A DNA stretch of 64,000 nt from Arabidopsis thaliana. Lineage: Eukaryota; Streptophyta; Magnoliopsida; Brassicales; Brassicaceae. The stretch lies in contig NC_003071.7 in assembly GCF_000001735.4 (NCBI RefSeq), forward strand, positions 1,685,001 through 1,749,000. The letters run 5' to 3'. Positions 24,118-35,219 of the stretch are shown piece after piece. The position numbers and the translations under genes were made by a program. The notes below the pieces were generated by a model, which was given only the letters and a program-made list of their open reading frames with translations, was not told the DNA's origin and searched no databases. Within the stretch, counting starts at the first letter, position 1. Every line of letters starts with the position of its first letter.

Positions 24118-24960
24118 ATGAAAATCCTGAATTTACTAGAAATATTAATTTAAATCTTGAACTTTCGAACAAAATGAAACAAATATTAAATTTTTGTTGA
24201 TTTTTGAAATTAATATCAATTTTTCGTCGACCAATCTATATTAGACATGACGTTAAATAGATCAACATATCTTATTAATGGAGTTAATTTTCTATCAATG
24301 TACTTATTAATTGAAAACAACATTGTTTCATACAACAACATATAACAACACAATGAATCATAGCAATTGAACTAATTCCAAAAATTCAATCTTAGTTCCC
24401 CAAATCAAGCAAAATTCATAACATTAAAACTTCATATAATTTGAAAATTAGATTTTTATTGAGCGATTACGACAAAGCATTGTCGTTTTATTATTCGAGG
24501 GAATGATGTGGTTTTCAATTAACAGATCTGTTAACAGTAAATTAACCTTATTAACATAGTTTGTTAACCCACGTCACGTCATGTCTTTTTTTTTGTCATC
24601 CGAAAATTAATTAGGGCTCAAACGAGCCAATCCTGAAGAATGATGTTTACATATGTAATATGAAGCGGTTGGGTACAAATTTTTCGTGCCAAAATATCTG
24701 GTTTAATATTAGCACTACGAGAGATGAAAGATAGAGAAAAGCTTGTGAACTCATCCTTGTCGCTCTGTAACTCTTCCAAATATGATGAGAAAGTCGGCTA
24801 TAGCACTTAACGTCATGTCTAATATGACTAATTCAACGAAAGTTTGGTATTTATTTGGAAAGTCAACATAAATTTGATATTTATTTCATTTTGTCGTGAA
24901 TTGAGTATTTAAGTTAACGTTTTCAATAAGTTGAGAACTTTAAAGACATTTTCCCCGTTT
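24118..24960. mobile_element. Inverted-repeat (foldback/MULE-like) element interrupted by a SINE
   Basis: The left arm at about 24118-24258 and the reverse complement of the right arm at about 24806-24960 align over roughly 130 bases. They share AACGTCATGTCTAATAT (inner end) and an AAATGAAA-AAATAT block, at perhaps 75% identity by eye. The loop is non-coding and AT-rich. No clear target duplication was found, so the superfamily is unassigned. The SINE-like insertion at 24587-24809 sits at the inner edge of the right arm. Confidence 0.55.
24587..24809 (-). mobile_element. SINE-like retroposon with 11-bp target duplication
   Basis: Flanked by perfect copies of ACGTCATGTCT (24576-24586 and 24810-24820). 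On the minus strand it ends in GGATGAC followed by an A-run, and contains TTCATATTACATATGTAAAC and GGCTCGTTTGAGCC. It shares its 3' half with the copy at 16815-16940. At 223 bp with a poly-A end it fits a SINE of the RAthE type. I do not see a clean tRNA-like A box or B box. Confidence 0.7.
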
Positions 24961-25585
24961 TTTGAACTGTTGGACTTGATTTTGTTTTTCATCGATTTAT
25001 ATAATTTTTTATGTCCACTTGTTTATTTGATGTATACTTACCTCATTCTACATGGACTTATATATAAGGTCGACTCTTTGAACTAACGACTTATATTTCA
25101 TTTTTTCGACTTAATTTATGTTCAGTCGACTTATTTTAAAATAGTAGATTTATATTCAGGTTGACAGATTTTTAACCATGTCGACTTTTGTAAAATGTTG
25201 ACTTTTTTTCTTGATTGTTGATTTTATATTTTTTTTTATACCGACTTGTTTATCCTAATAGACTTATTTTATTTATATTAATTTATTAATATGGTAGAAT
25301 TTTTGAACTGTCGACTTATTTTTCTTCTCTATCGACTTATATTAGAACAATCAACTTATATTATGGTTACTTGATTTTTTACATTGTCAACTTTTTTGAA
25401 CGATGTGTTTTTAAAAAATTTAAGATAATTGAAGTTAAAATAAAAAAAAAATGTTAGTAAAATTATGTTTGTAATTCATGTGAAAAAAATTAGTTTAAAA
25501 AAATATATATGTGTATATTTTTGAAATTTTTGAATAAATTAATTAAAATATAAACATTATAAGTATATCTTAAATGCTCATTTGT
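24961..25585. repeat. Degenerate GTCGACTTAT repeat tract
   Basis: From about 24960 to 25420 a word near TCGACTTATATTT recurs some fifteen times, at 20-30 base intervals (for example near 25067, 25087, 25106, 25126, 25187, 25244, 25307, 25330). Variants include TTGACTTTTT and CAACTTATATT. Related words also appear near 23935-23990. No ORF. It may be the non-coding tract of an unidentified transposon. Confidence 0.45.
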
Positions 25586-25601
25586 GATAACTAAATAAGA
25601 A

Positions 25602-26406
25602 CTCTCTCTTCTCTCTCCTGGACTTTTTAGAGAGAGGATTGTTCTTTGTTTTTACAGACCGAAATTTTTCCGGTGAACCGCTGTCCTGACTCACTCGGGC
25701 TTTTGTCCGGCATCTTCTAACTCTGTTAGCAGAGATGGCCGACTTTCGTCCAGCGACGCATGACTTCAACTAGTAGCGTTGGCTGGCTTATCTTTTTCCC
25801 TTGCCCGTAGATCGTTTTTTTTTCCGATCTCTTTATATCTTTATCTTTCAATAATTGCCTTGGATATGAGTCGGTGATTATCTATTCAAGATGGGTTTCT
25901 CCGACTTGTTTCCTTTGTGATTGACTGCTTGTGGATTGCATGAATTGTTTCAATTTCACAAATTGAAGAGATTTGAGTATAAAGCTTGATTTGTAGGAAC
26001 AATTTCAAGAGATTGTATATTGGGGTAAAGGATCGAAGAATACTCCGATGCGTACTACAATTCCCTTTCTGCTGTATCTTTCAATTGAAGCTCTGCTCAG
26101 AAAATTTCGGTTACATCAAAAAGAATTTTCGTGCGATTGTTTGTCGGCGACGTTTTTTTTACCGAAATCAGAGCTCGACAGCGGTGGTTGATATCGGTAC
26201 ACTTCTGATGACTCATCAACACGTGTTGCAGTAGTAATTTAAGGTTGACATGTGACTTTGGATCTAGTTTAAACGCTAAAATTCTTTTTGCTTTCTATGT
26301 AAAATTGGTGAGCTATCTTGTTGAGCTTCGTTCTTTTATGTTTGCAAAATCAGTAGGCTTTATGTAACCTTGGGTTGATTAACAAAATACTCTTGAGAAG
26401 AAAAAA
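25602..26406 (+). mobile_element. Non-coding retroposon with 16-bp target duplication
   Basis: GATAACTAAATAAGAA (25586-25601) and GATTACTAAATAAGAA (26407-26422) flank the insert and differ at one base. The insert ends in an A-rich tail (GAAGAAAAAA) directly before the right copy. The insert is 805 bp, more GC-rich in its first half, and has no long ORF. Length, tail and lack of coding suit a Sadhu-type element or a LINE-derived 5' fragment. It is not a product of either SINE family in the window. Confidence 0.6.
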
Positions 26407-26422
26407 GATTACTAAATAAGAA

Positions 26423-27148
26423 TAAAAATGTCATTATAACAATGTTAGGTATATCTCAAATACTTTAAAATGATGGTGTAGAGTTCAAATTTCTAGTAAG
26501 ATTTAAGGTCAATGTATCCTAGTTTTTATACAACTTGTACACATTTTTACAAAGTTAAGCAATTAAGCTCCTGGGCCGGTAAGGCCCATATTTACATGCT
26601 GACACAGATATTTATTTTTGCCTCTTATAACGAAAAAAGCAAAATAAAAGAAAAGAGAGAAGAGAAAAGCATTATCCCTTACGACGAGGAAGCCGTCGTT
26701 TTGAGGGTTCGTACAAATCCTGAGATCTTCCTTCAAACTCTTTCTTTGTCTCCTTTTTTATCTCACTCCGTCGTCGTTTTGATTCTTTCAAAGTTCTTCA
26801 TCCTCTGTTCCGCGCTGTTTTCTGGTTAGTCTATCCCTTCTCCGGCGTCGTTTCGTTGTTTAACGTCTTTGCCTCTCTGATTCTATATTGTTCTTCTCTG
26901 TAACCCAACAATGATAATAAAAATCTAACCTTTTTCTCTGTTAATCGAATTCGTAGTGTCTTTTACATTTGTCTTGAAAGATTGGATATTTTTTATTAGG
27001 GTTTCTTCGATTTCATGGAATTTAATCTATAATTTGCTTCAGGGCACAATTTTTTTTATCAAAATTATTGTTTTTTTTGGTAAAGTTTGAAGCTTTGGAG
27101 TAATTTTTTGATTCAAGTTTGGTTTTGTGCAGGTGAGTGTTGATTCTG
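26423..27148 (+). other. Promoter and 5' untranslated region of the mobile domain gene
   Basis: A transcript start is likely near 26690 (GC-richer sequence with TTACGACGAGG and CCGTCGTTTTGAGGG). A 5' untranslated intron is likely between about 26824 (CTG/GTTAGTC) and 27132 (TGTGCAG/GTGAG). No coding sequence. Confidence 0.45.
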
Positions 27149-29599
27149 ATGGATGTCTTAGCGAATCCAGGTCCACTTAAGGACATTGTGTTATATGATC
27201 AAGAGAAACATGTTTCATCTGCTGTTTGGGATGGCCAGGTTTTAACTCTTATGGCTCTTCTCTATAGTTATAATCGATTTGTTGAAGCTGTGACATTAAT
27301 TGGATGCTTTTGCTTAGTGTTGTTGTTTATGTATTTTGCATTTTGTTTATGTGGTTTAGGAGCGAGGTGCGTTGAGGTGTCATGAGCATACATCAAAGTT
27401 GGGTGAGTGGAAGCTTAAACCAAAGCAGATAGAATTGGTGGAGAGAGCTGGTTTTGGGTTTTTGAGACGGATCCCTGCTATTAGTCTTGATAACCCTCTT
27501 ATCTCTGCGTTGGTTGAGCGATGGAGGAGAGAGACCAACACTTTTCACTTCACTGTTGGGGAAATGACTGTGACTCTTGAGGACATTGCCTTGTTACTGG
27601 GATTGGGGATTGATGGTAAACCTGTCATTGGATTAACGTATACAACTTGTTCTGCGGTATGTGAGAGGTACTTAGGAAAGTCACCAGCATCTAATTCCGC
27701 TAGTGGTGGGATGGTTAAGCTTAGCTGGTTGAAAGATAATTTCTCTGAATGTCCTGATGATGCATCTTTTGAAGAAGTTGAGCGCCGTACACGGGCTTAC
27801 CTTTTGTACTTAGTAGGGAGTACCATCTTCTCTACAACCACTGGAAACAAGGTGCCTGTTATGTATCTTCCGCTGTTTGAGGATTTTGATGATGCTGGAA
27901 CATTTGCTTGGGGTGCTGCTGCTTTGGCTTTCTTGTATAGAGCACTTGGGAATGCTTCTGTTAAATCCCAAAGCACGATATGTGGTTGCTTGACGCTATT
28001 ACAGGTACTTAAGGTTTTTCATTTCCTGTTCTTTAAACTGTTGATCCAAGAGGATATTATTACCGAACCTATCCAGAATGTCTCTGCTAGTTTCAGCATT
28101 GAATACATTGACTTAATCTTCTTTCCTTATCTTCTGTTTCCTGTAGTGTTGGAGTTACTATCACTTAAACATTGGCAGGCCAAAGCTGAATCGTGAGCCC
28201 ATCCATGATCAGTTCCCATTTGTGCTTAAGTGGAAGGGGAAGCAAAATGGTCCTACAGCAAACCGTGATGTGGTCTTTTACCGCAAAGCATTGGACGTCA
28301 TGAAGCCAACTGATGTAAGTTTGTTTATCTTTCATATTCATCAGCTACTCTTCTTTGTGTATACTTCTGTTGATCTAATGTTGCTGATATACCTTGGGAA
28401 TTAGGTGGTGTGGCTTCCGTATGAAAATATGAATGGAGGAGATATGTCAGACCGTATGAGAAAGTCTCTGCTGCTGGGTAGATCGAAAACAATGCTGATA
28501 TCTTTTGACAAGGCGGAGAGACATCTGCCTGATCGCTGTCGCAAACAATTTGACTTGTTTCAAGACATCCCAGCAGATGTGCAAAGGTGGGTAAGAAAGT
28601 CTCGGGGAGTTGATGGAGGGGTTGACCTGTCGAATAAAATGGAATCAGAGTTAAGCGAATGGGAAATGAGGTGGGAAAACATTGTACCTGACGATGTCCA
28701 AGGTGTTGACGAAGCAGACTACATGAGGTGGTATCTGGGAATTACCCGAAAAATTGTAGGAAGGCCCATCTCTCTCTCAAGCGAGTTTCAAAGAACGGTA
28801 ATAGCTAAGAACAAATTTTTTGACCCTCAGGTCATTGTGACAGTATGTATGTAGGTATGACCTTATTACTTTATCCTCCTTGTTATTGCAGATTTCAAAT
28901 GTGAGGGATATATTGGAGTTAGCTGAGAATTTTCAAATACATGATTTGGACCTTGAAAGAGGCAACATGATTTCACGGATTATAGGCCTTGCGCAAGATT
29001 GCTTGAGAGATCAAGTTGGGGTAACGGCTACACCAGAAACCCAGCAGCAGATTGAACTTGGGAAAAGAATGCGCGGTAAAGAAAGGGTGAGAAGGAAGGG
29101 GATGGGAAAGAGAAGAAAAGGTATTGATCCAATGGAAGATTATGGAGGTAGTGAAGATGAATCCCAGTTTGGACCTTTGGTTGAGGTTGGTCAGATGCAT
29201 TTACCGCTTAGTCATACAAACTCGGTTTACGATGGAACACATATGTATGATGCTGTCACCAAAGTTGATGATATGGAGCTTTGCGACACCATCCCTCAAT
29301 TGCCTGAGACTCAAGACATACACAAGATTGAAGGGTCATTGCTAGACGACACAGACAAGTTTGTTGAGGAGAGTAAGTTACAAGAAGAGTTTGATGGCGA
29401 GGAGCCAACTGAGAGCTATGATGTGAAGAAAGAAGATAAAGAATCAAAGGTTGAAGATGATGATGCAGCAAAGGGCTTTAGTGATGTGAGCGGTGAAGAA
29501 AACGCGAACAGAGAGGAAGAAGATGAAACAGAGATGGGAGAAAGTGTTGCAGAGTCGTCTTCTCTTGATAGAAGAGGAGAGAACACTGTGGTGGCTTGA
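27149..29599 (+). CDS. Plant mobile domain (aminotransferase-like) protein
   Basis: Five exons: 27149-27238, 27360-28004, 28147-28314, 28405-28830 and 28892-29599. They join in frame to 678 residues. The plant mobile domain covers roughly residues 45-420. It is recognisable from LVERWRRETNTFHFTVGEMT, then TLEDIALLLGLGIDGKPVIG, and CWSYYHLNIGRP across the exon 2/3 junction. The last exon is basic (RMRGKERVRRKGMGKRRKG, a likely nuclear signal), then long and acidic. The domain also occurs in transposons; host members (MAIL/MAIN type) act in genome stability and silencing. No transposase or terminal repeats flank this gene, so I treat it as a host gene. Probably AT2G04865; the exact start ATG is the first in-frame one after the 5' intron. 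Confidence 0.87.
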
Positions 29600-30119
29600 A
29601 AGTAGTTGGTTTTCTTCTCATCTGTTTAACCAATGAGAATTTCTGCCTCTTCTTTCTCTCGAGTTCATGGAACTGTCAGATTCAATGAGAGTTATACTAT
29701 ACATCAAGGCAAATCAGGATTGATGAAGAAAAGCTGGAGGAGAAGTTGTGTTTAGTTTTTCTGTTGTGTTTTTTTTTTTTTGGTAACTTGTAGTCTTTTA
29801 AGTACTGCCTTTTTTCAAGATTATGTTAAATTATTTGTAGAAGGGTTTACAGAAGAAAGGTAGTTCTTTTGCCAGATATGAAGTTGTCGAATGGTGATAC
29901 CATTTGATCTCTTACAGTCGAATTATGACTCTCTGATTATATAAATTAGGAAGAAATTTCATAAGAGATGGAGTTTTCTGTGCCACTTAGATCTTACCTC
30001 TTTTTTTCCGGTCAAAGTCACCATTTTATTAAGTTATCGGCCTGAAGTTTCAAAAGTTTTTTAGTGTTAAACTTCTACTACAAATGTAAGCCACTCTGGT
30101 AGATTATGTAGAATGGATA
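29600..30119. other. 3' flank of the mobile domain gene
   Basis: 3' untranslated region to about 29870 (T-rich, ending around GTAATCTTTTAAGTACTGCC), then spacer. No gene. Confidence 0.4.
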
Positions 30120-30460
30120 TTAACTCAAACAATCTAAGACAAAGCTAAAATTTATCTTCGAAGACGTGATGAGACACTCCATGGTCCAAAGCAAGGTAAC
30201 CAATTCGGCTTGAAGAGGGGATAACCCCGGACGGGAGCTTCTTAATCCTATAAAGAGAGGTGTCTCTCCATCCATGACAATCTACCCATGTTCACTAAAG
30301 GGGTCGGTTAGACGCCATGAGCCATCAATTTGGCATTCCGGTTGGGTAGTTCAAAGTTTGTAGTGTGATGGGGTGGCTCCAGGTTTACGTAAAGGGCGTC
30401 ATCTTTCCTATTTACCACATGCAATGCAGTCACCTCTTGAGTGGCATGCTCTAGTGTTTT
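30120..30460 (-). pseudogene. LINE RNase H domain relic
   Basis: On the minus strand, from 30336 leftwards, the frame reads CQIDGSWRLTDPFSEHG, a stop in place of Trp, then GLRSSRPGLSPLQAEL and LLWTMECL, ending FVLDCLS. This is the RNase H-like domain found at the end of plant non-LTR retrotransposons (the D-G-S-W, S-P-L-x-A-E and D-C blocks). A further recognisable segment (PPHHTTNFELPNR) lies to the right. The rest of the LINE is absent. Confidence 0.7.
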
Positions 30461-31167
30461 ATGATGATTCTCCCGAGTATTCTCGTAAATAAATCTATTC
30501 TGAATCTTAGGTATCTATGAGAAATAAAACTATCTTCCTCTGCATTCATCATCACCTTTGCTCTCCAAAAAAAAAGCGAAGTTAGAGAAGAGTGAATGAC
30601 TAGGGAAGGAAGAAGGCGACAATGAGAATGACGATAGAACCCAAGTTGTAAGCGCCGATGAACATTCAAAGAGACGGTGATTAATCGTTTCCTACTCAAC
30701 ACCACATCTAGGCAGTTTTTATCTTTACCTTATAAGTTATCAAGTCGAAGATAACGATGTCTGAGCATCTTTATTTCCAAAAAGGGTAGGAAAGTCATTT
30801 CTCTATTAAAGTAAATGAATTTCTGAAAAATTATTCCTAATGTTTTTATTTGTAAAAAAACTACACACTTTTTTAATTATACAAATAATGGATTGGCCGA
30901 ATTTTCCACCCTATACTATTAACAATCTCAACATTCTCAACATTCTCCTCTAAACTTTTGATCCTTTGAAATATCACCATAAACAAATAAATTCTCAAAA
31001 TACATACATATACTTTTGGATTCATGTGAAATACTACGCCTCCAATTGAACCAGTGATTAAACCGGAGTTAACCATAAATTCGTGTTTACTGTACCGCGA
31101 TTGCGATTACCCCGAATAATCACCCATGACCCGAGAAAAAGACGACGTCGTTTTCTCATTTCTTTAA
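30461..31167. other. Intergenic, no gene supported
   Basis: Several short ORFs without family features. An AAGACGACGTCGTTTT palindrome lies at 31140-31155, like promoter elements at 19039 and 37424, but the transcript it would serve is not evident. Confidence 0.4.
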
Positions 31168-31449
31168 TTAATCGAAACGTAAGTCTCTATCACCACCTCT
31201 GTCATCTCTTTCATCGGAATCGTCGTAATCTCCCTTGTCGTCTCCCTCATTCTTAACCACACTATCATCGTCCCCCGAACTTCTGTTTTCACCACCAACA
31301 TTTTCACTCTCGACATCACTCCCCAGATATTCGTACTCGAGATCATCTGGGTCACTCTCATACACTAACCCTTCATCGAAAGACATTGAATAAAGACCCA
31401 GCACACCCAAATTAGAATCGAGAACCCAAAACCCCCAAAATTCGGCCAA
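31168..31449 (-). CDS. Small acidic hypothetical protein
   Basis: 93-residue ORF, or 73 residues from the internal Met in YSMSFDEG. Almost all of the C-terminal 70 residues are Asp, Glu, Gly, Ser and Arg (for example YESDPDDLEYEYLGSDVESE), ending RGGDRDLRFD. No domain, signal peptide or membrane segment. The composition could be a disordered tail of a larger gene whose other exons are lost, or an independent small gene. It lies between a LINE relic and two MITEs. Possibly AT2G04870. Confidence 0.35.
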   Translation of the reverse strand: MAEFWGFWVLDSNLGVLGLYSMSFDEGLVYESDPDDLEYEYLGSDVESENVGGENRSSGDDDSVVKNEGDDKGDYDDSDERDDRGGDRDLRFD

Positions 31450-31613
31450 CCTTACAAATAATACTTCAAGTTTTAAATATCGTTTTTAAGATTGTCACTT
31501 TACAAACATAATTTATCTTTATTCCTTAGTTATTTTTGATATTTTATTAACAGATGGACTTTTCAAAGAAACAAAAAATTTATGAAGTTTTTTCTATTTT
31601 GGAAAATTTTCTA

Positions 31614-31853
31614 CTCCCTCCGTCCTACTAAGATAATATTTTTAAAAAATTTCACATTCTTTAAAAAATATTGTATAATGACAATTTTAACCTCTTAATA
31701 AACTTTAAAAATAATAATAAATATTTAGCTAATTATTTAATAAAGGTAAAACAGGTAAATAGTTTTAAAATTTGCATTGAAAATATAAAACTTCTATCTT
31801 TGTGGGACAAATATTTTTTCTAGAAAATTTATCTTTGTGGGACAAAGGGAGCA
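31614..31853. mobile_element. Stowaway-type MITE
   Basis: 240 bp with terminal inverted repeats beginning CTCCCTCCGTCC (left) and ending GGACAAAGGGAGCA (right), flanked by TA on both sides. CTCCCTCCGT with a TA target duplication is the signature of Stowaway (Tc1/mariner) MITEs. The right end carries a short tandem copy of ATCTTTGTGGGACAAA. Confidence 0.75.
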
Positions 31854-31887
31854 TAAGTTATCTAACAAATATGTTATTTTCTTTTAG

Positions 31888-32264
31888 GAATTTTGTGCAA
31901 AAAAAACCCGTTCAAAATCACCTATTTTTTTTCAAATTTACCTTCAACGTCCAATAAATGCAAAATAATCATATAAATTCATAAATAATATGCAATATAA
32001 CCTATTTATGAAACTTTACATATATTGTAAACGTTTTTATGGTCACATATACTTGTTTTTGAAAATTTTAAAGATATAGTTGAACTCTTCATCTCGAAAG
32101 CTACGATTTGATATATTATTTATCAAAATTTAAAAATTTTACAATAGCAAAAAAGTTATATTGCGTACTATTTTTAACTTTATATAATTATTTTATAGTT
32201 TTTAGATATAAATTGTAAAATTGCAAAAATAGATGATTTTGTGGATTTTTTTTTCAGAAAAATC
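31888..32264. mobile_element. MULE-derived MITE with 9-bp target duplication
   Basis: 377 bp with imperfect terminal inverted repeats of about 50 bases. The left starts GAATTTTGTGCAAAAAAAAC and the right reads GATTTTTCTGAAAAAAAAAT in reverse, followed in both by CAAAATCA-CTATTTTT. Flanks are TTCTTTTAG (31879-31887) and TTCTTTTAA (32265-32273), a 9-bp target duplication with one mismatch, as expected for Mutator-like elements. Non-coding. Confidence 0.65.
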
Positions 32265-32439
32265 TTCTTTTAATATCTCTGTTTTTCTACTCATCTAATT
32301 TCGTTAAAAATGTAGTATTAATCACTACAATTTTCCATTTGTTCTTTTGTAAGGAAAAACAAAAAAACAAAAAAAAAAAAAAAATCGAATTTTTAAAAAA
32401 TTATTACCTAAAGTCGAAAGTGTCTAGATGATCAGTGGT

Positions 32440-33556
32440 TGTTCAACAAATTGACCTTGACAATTCTCCTTTTCATTAAACATTTTCTTACAAACGTACT
32501 CAAGTTCTTAAACAAAAGTAGTCCTAAAAAAAGATATACATCCACTTGTGTAAGAATCAATACTTTTGTTTTCTTCCTCGTAGTTAAGTAATTTACATGT
32601 ATTTGCAAAATCGATCCCCAAAGTTTGATATTACTCACACTTTGTAACCAAGAAACAACAATACTAATGAGACACACGAGATTATTATGCACTGGGTTCT
32701 CTGGGTCCCACTGCTTCTGCTTTTGTCGGCTTGCGTTTTGTGGGTGGAGAATATATGTCATGAGAAACGTATCATCTAACCGTTAGATCAACGACGTCTA
32801 CATATCTTTCAATACACCGCGTAACACTGAAACAAAACCTCTCTTCCCCACTTTCTTCTTCTTCTTCTTTCTCCATAGTCATTTCTAAGTCCAACCATCT
32901 GATTCTTCGACATGACCTTTTGTTCTTCTTCTCTTTTCTCTCTCTCTTAAACCCAATTTGAGATTGTTCGATTTCGATCTACGAGATTCTTACAAGAACA
33001 TAAGCAGCTTCGGTTTTTTGGGATTATCTTATTTGGTCGGATGATGATCTTCTCGATGTCTGTGCTAGGTAAATTCTTTATTTTATTTTGTTTTTGAAGT
33101 TGTATTAAATTCTTTAATTTAGTATTAAATGTTGAATCTTTATGCGAATCTTGTTACTGGGTCGTCTCTTAACTCCGTAGTAAATGGAACAAATTTGCCG
33201 ACTTTTTATGTAATTTGGTTATAAGATTTTAGCAAATGCTTTAATTTTGGGGTTTTGTTTGTTTCAAAGTAAAGTACTTGAGTCTAAAGATCGTTGGTGA
33301 AGCATAGGACTAATCAATTTTGAGTCTTTACTAAGATTGTAATTGATATAGAAATTTCCCAAAAGTGGAGACTTTTAGTGGTTATTCTGCAACATTTTAT
33401 TCCTAATTGTTGTTTCTGTGGAATTTAGTGTGAATTCACTGTAATGATTTGGTTTTTGTTTGTTTTGATTTCTCCTTCAGGCTTTGGGAATTAGATATAT
33501 TTGGGGTTAAGCTCGAGTCTCTCCGGTTTTGAGTTTACTTGAGTTTGTTAGTATTT
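32440..33556 (+). promoter_or_regulatory. WRKY1 promoter and 5' untranslated region
   Basis: A W-box pair (TTGACC then TTGACA) lies at about 32451-32462, suitable for binding by WRKY proteins and for self-regulation. The likely transcript start is near 32840-32930. A 5' untranslated intron runs from about 33069 (GTGCTAG/GTAAATTC) to 33480 (CTCCTTCAG/GCTTTGGG). Confidence 0.45.
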
Positions 33557-35219
33557 ATGGCTGAGGTGGGAAAAGTTCTGGCTAGTGATATGGAGTTAGA
33601 CCATTCAAATGAGACTAAAGCAGTGGATGATGTTGTTGCCACTACTGATAAAGCGGAGGTCATACCAGTGGCTGTAACTAGAACTGAAACCGTTGTTGAA
33701 AGTTTGGAATCTACTGACTGTAAGGAGCTTGAAAAACTTGTTCCACATACGGTAGCTTCGCAGTCGGAAGTAGATGTTGCTTCCCCGGTATCCGAGAAAG
33801 CACCGAAGGTTTCTGAAAGTAGCGGTGCATTATCTTTGCAGTCTGGTTCGGAAGGGAATAGTCCTTTTATTCGTGAGAAGGTTATGGAAGACGGATACAA
33901 CTGGCGGAAATATGGACAGAAACTTGTGAAAGGAAATGAGTTTGTAAGGAGCTATTACAGGTGCACTCACCCTAACTGCAAAGCGAAAAAACAGTTGGAA
34001 CGGTCTGCGGGTGGACAAGTCGTGGATACCGTTTACTTTGGGGAACATGATCACCCAAAGCCTCTTGCTGGTGCTGTTCCTATCAATCAGGATAAGCGAA
34101 GTGATGTCTTCACAGCTGTTAGTAAAGGTGAACAAAGAATAGATATAGTTTCTCTAATTTATAAGCTGTGCATTGTTTCTTATGATATCATGTTTGTAGA
34201 GAAAACATCTGGATCCAGTGTTCAGACACTTCGTCAAACCGAACCACCAAAGATCCATGGAGGATTACATGTTTCAGTTATTCCACCAGCTGATGATGTG
34301 AAAACTGATATTTCACAATCAAGTAGGATAACGGGGGACAACACTCACAAGGATTATAATAGTCCTACCGCAAAGCGAAGGTATTGATGATTGATATGTC
34401 GGTTTGTTTTTCATGGTTCTGGAGGAAGACTTCACCATTGGTGTTCCTTGTTTTTTCTTCTTATGTTGATGTCACTAAATCAGGAAGAAAGGAGGGAACA
34501 TTGAGCTGAGTCCAGTGGAGAGGTCAACCAATGATTCACGCATTGTGGTTCACACTCAGACTCTGTTTGATATTGTGAATGATGGGTACCGATGGCGTAA
34601 ATATGGTCAGAAATCAGTAAAAGGCAGCCCATATCCAAGGTAGTGACTGCTTACATGTTTGAAATATAATGTCAAACTTTTGGTTTCATTCTTCGCTGCT
34701 CACGTTCTTTCTCCATTTGATGTTTTATGTATTAGGAGCTACTATAGATGTTCAAGCCCTGGATGCCCCGTCAAGAAACACGTAGAGAGGTCATCTCATG
34801 ACACAAAGTTGCTTATAACAACTTACGAGGGAAAACACGACCACGATATGCCTCCAGGAAGAGTTGTTACTCATAATAACATGCTGGACTCGGAAGTTGA
34901 TGATAAAGAAGGAGATGCCAACAAGACTCCACAGAGCTCAACTCTTCAATCCATTACAAAAGACCAGCATGTCGAAGATCACTTAAGAAAGAAAACGAAG
35001 ACTAATGGCTTTGAGAAAAGTCTTGATCAAGGTCCAGTTTTGGATGAGAAGCTGAAGGAGGAAATAAAAGAGAGATCAGATGCAAACAAAGATCACGCAG
35101 CCAATCACGCCAAGCCGGAAGCAAAGTCAGATGATAAAACCACTGTTTGTCAAGAGAAGGCAGTAGGAACCCTGGAGAGCGAGGAACAAAAACCCAAGAC
35201 AGAGCCTGCCCAAAGCTAA
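33557..35219 (+). CDS. WRKY1: WRKY transcription factor, group I (ZAP1)
   Basis: Four coding exons: 33557-34127, 34200-34380, 34484-34639 and 34736-35219. Spliced, they give 463 residues. Keeping the 72-base first intron (34128-34199), which is open and in frame, gives 487 residues. It has two WRKY domains. The first (about residues 113-170) has [13 protein letters not shown] and the C-x4-C...H-x-H zinc ligands. The second has [20 protein letters not shown] and the same zinc layout; its intron lies in the conserved PR/SYYR position typical of C-terminal WRKY domains. Group I factors bind W-boxes (TTGAC), mainly through the second domain, in the nucleus. The C-terminal tail is Lys/Glu-rich. 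Identity rests on recall of the ZAP1 sequence. Confidence 0.95.

Noticed and set aside
27149-29599. Plant mobile domain gene as part of a transposon
   Set aside because: No transposase, terminal repeats or target duplication around it; intron-exon structure and expression-like promoter favour a host gene.
31164-31361. Met-rich ORF overlapping the acidic ORF on the same strand
   Set aside because: Frame-shadow of an acidic repeat-like sequence.
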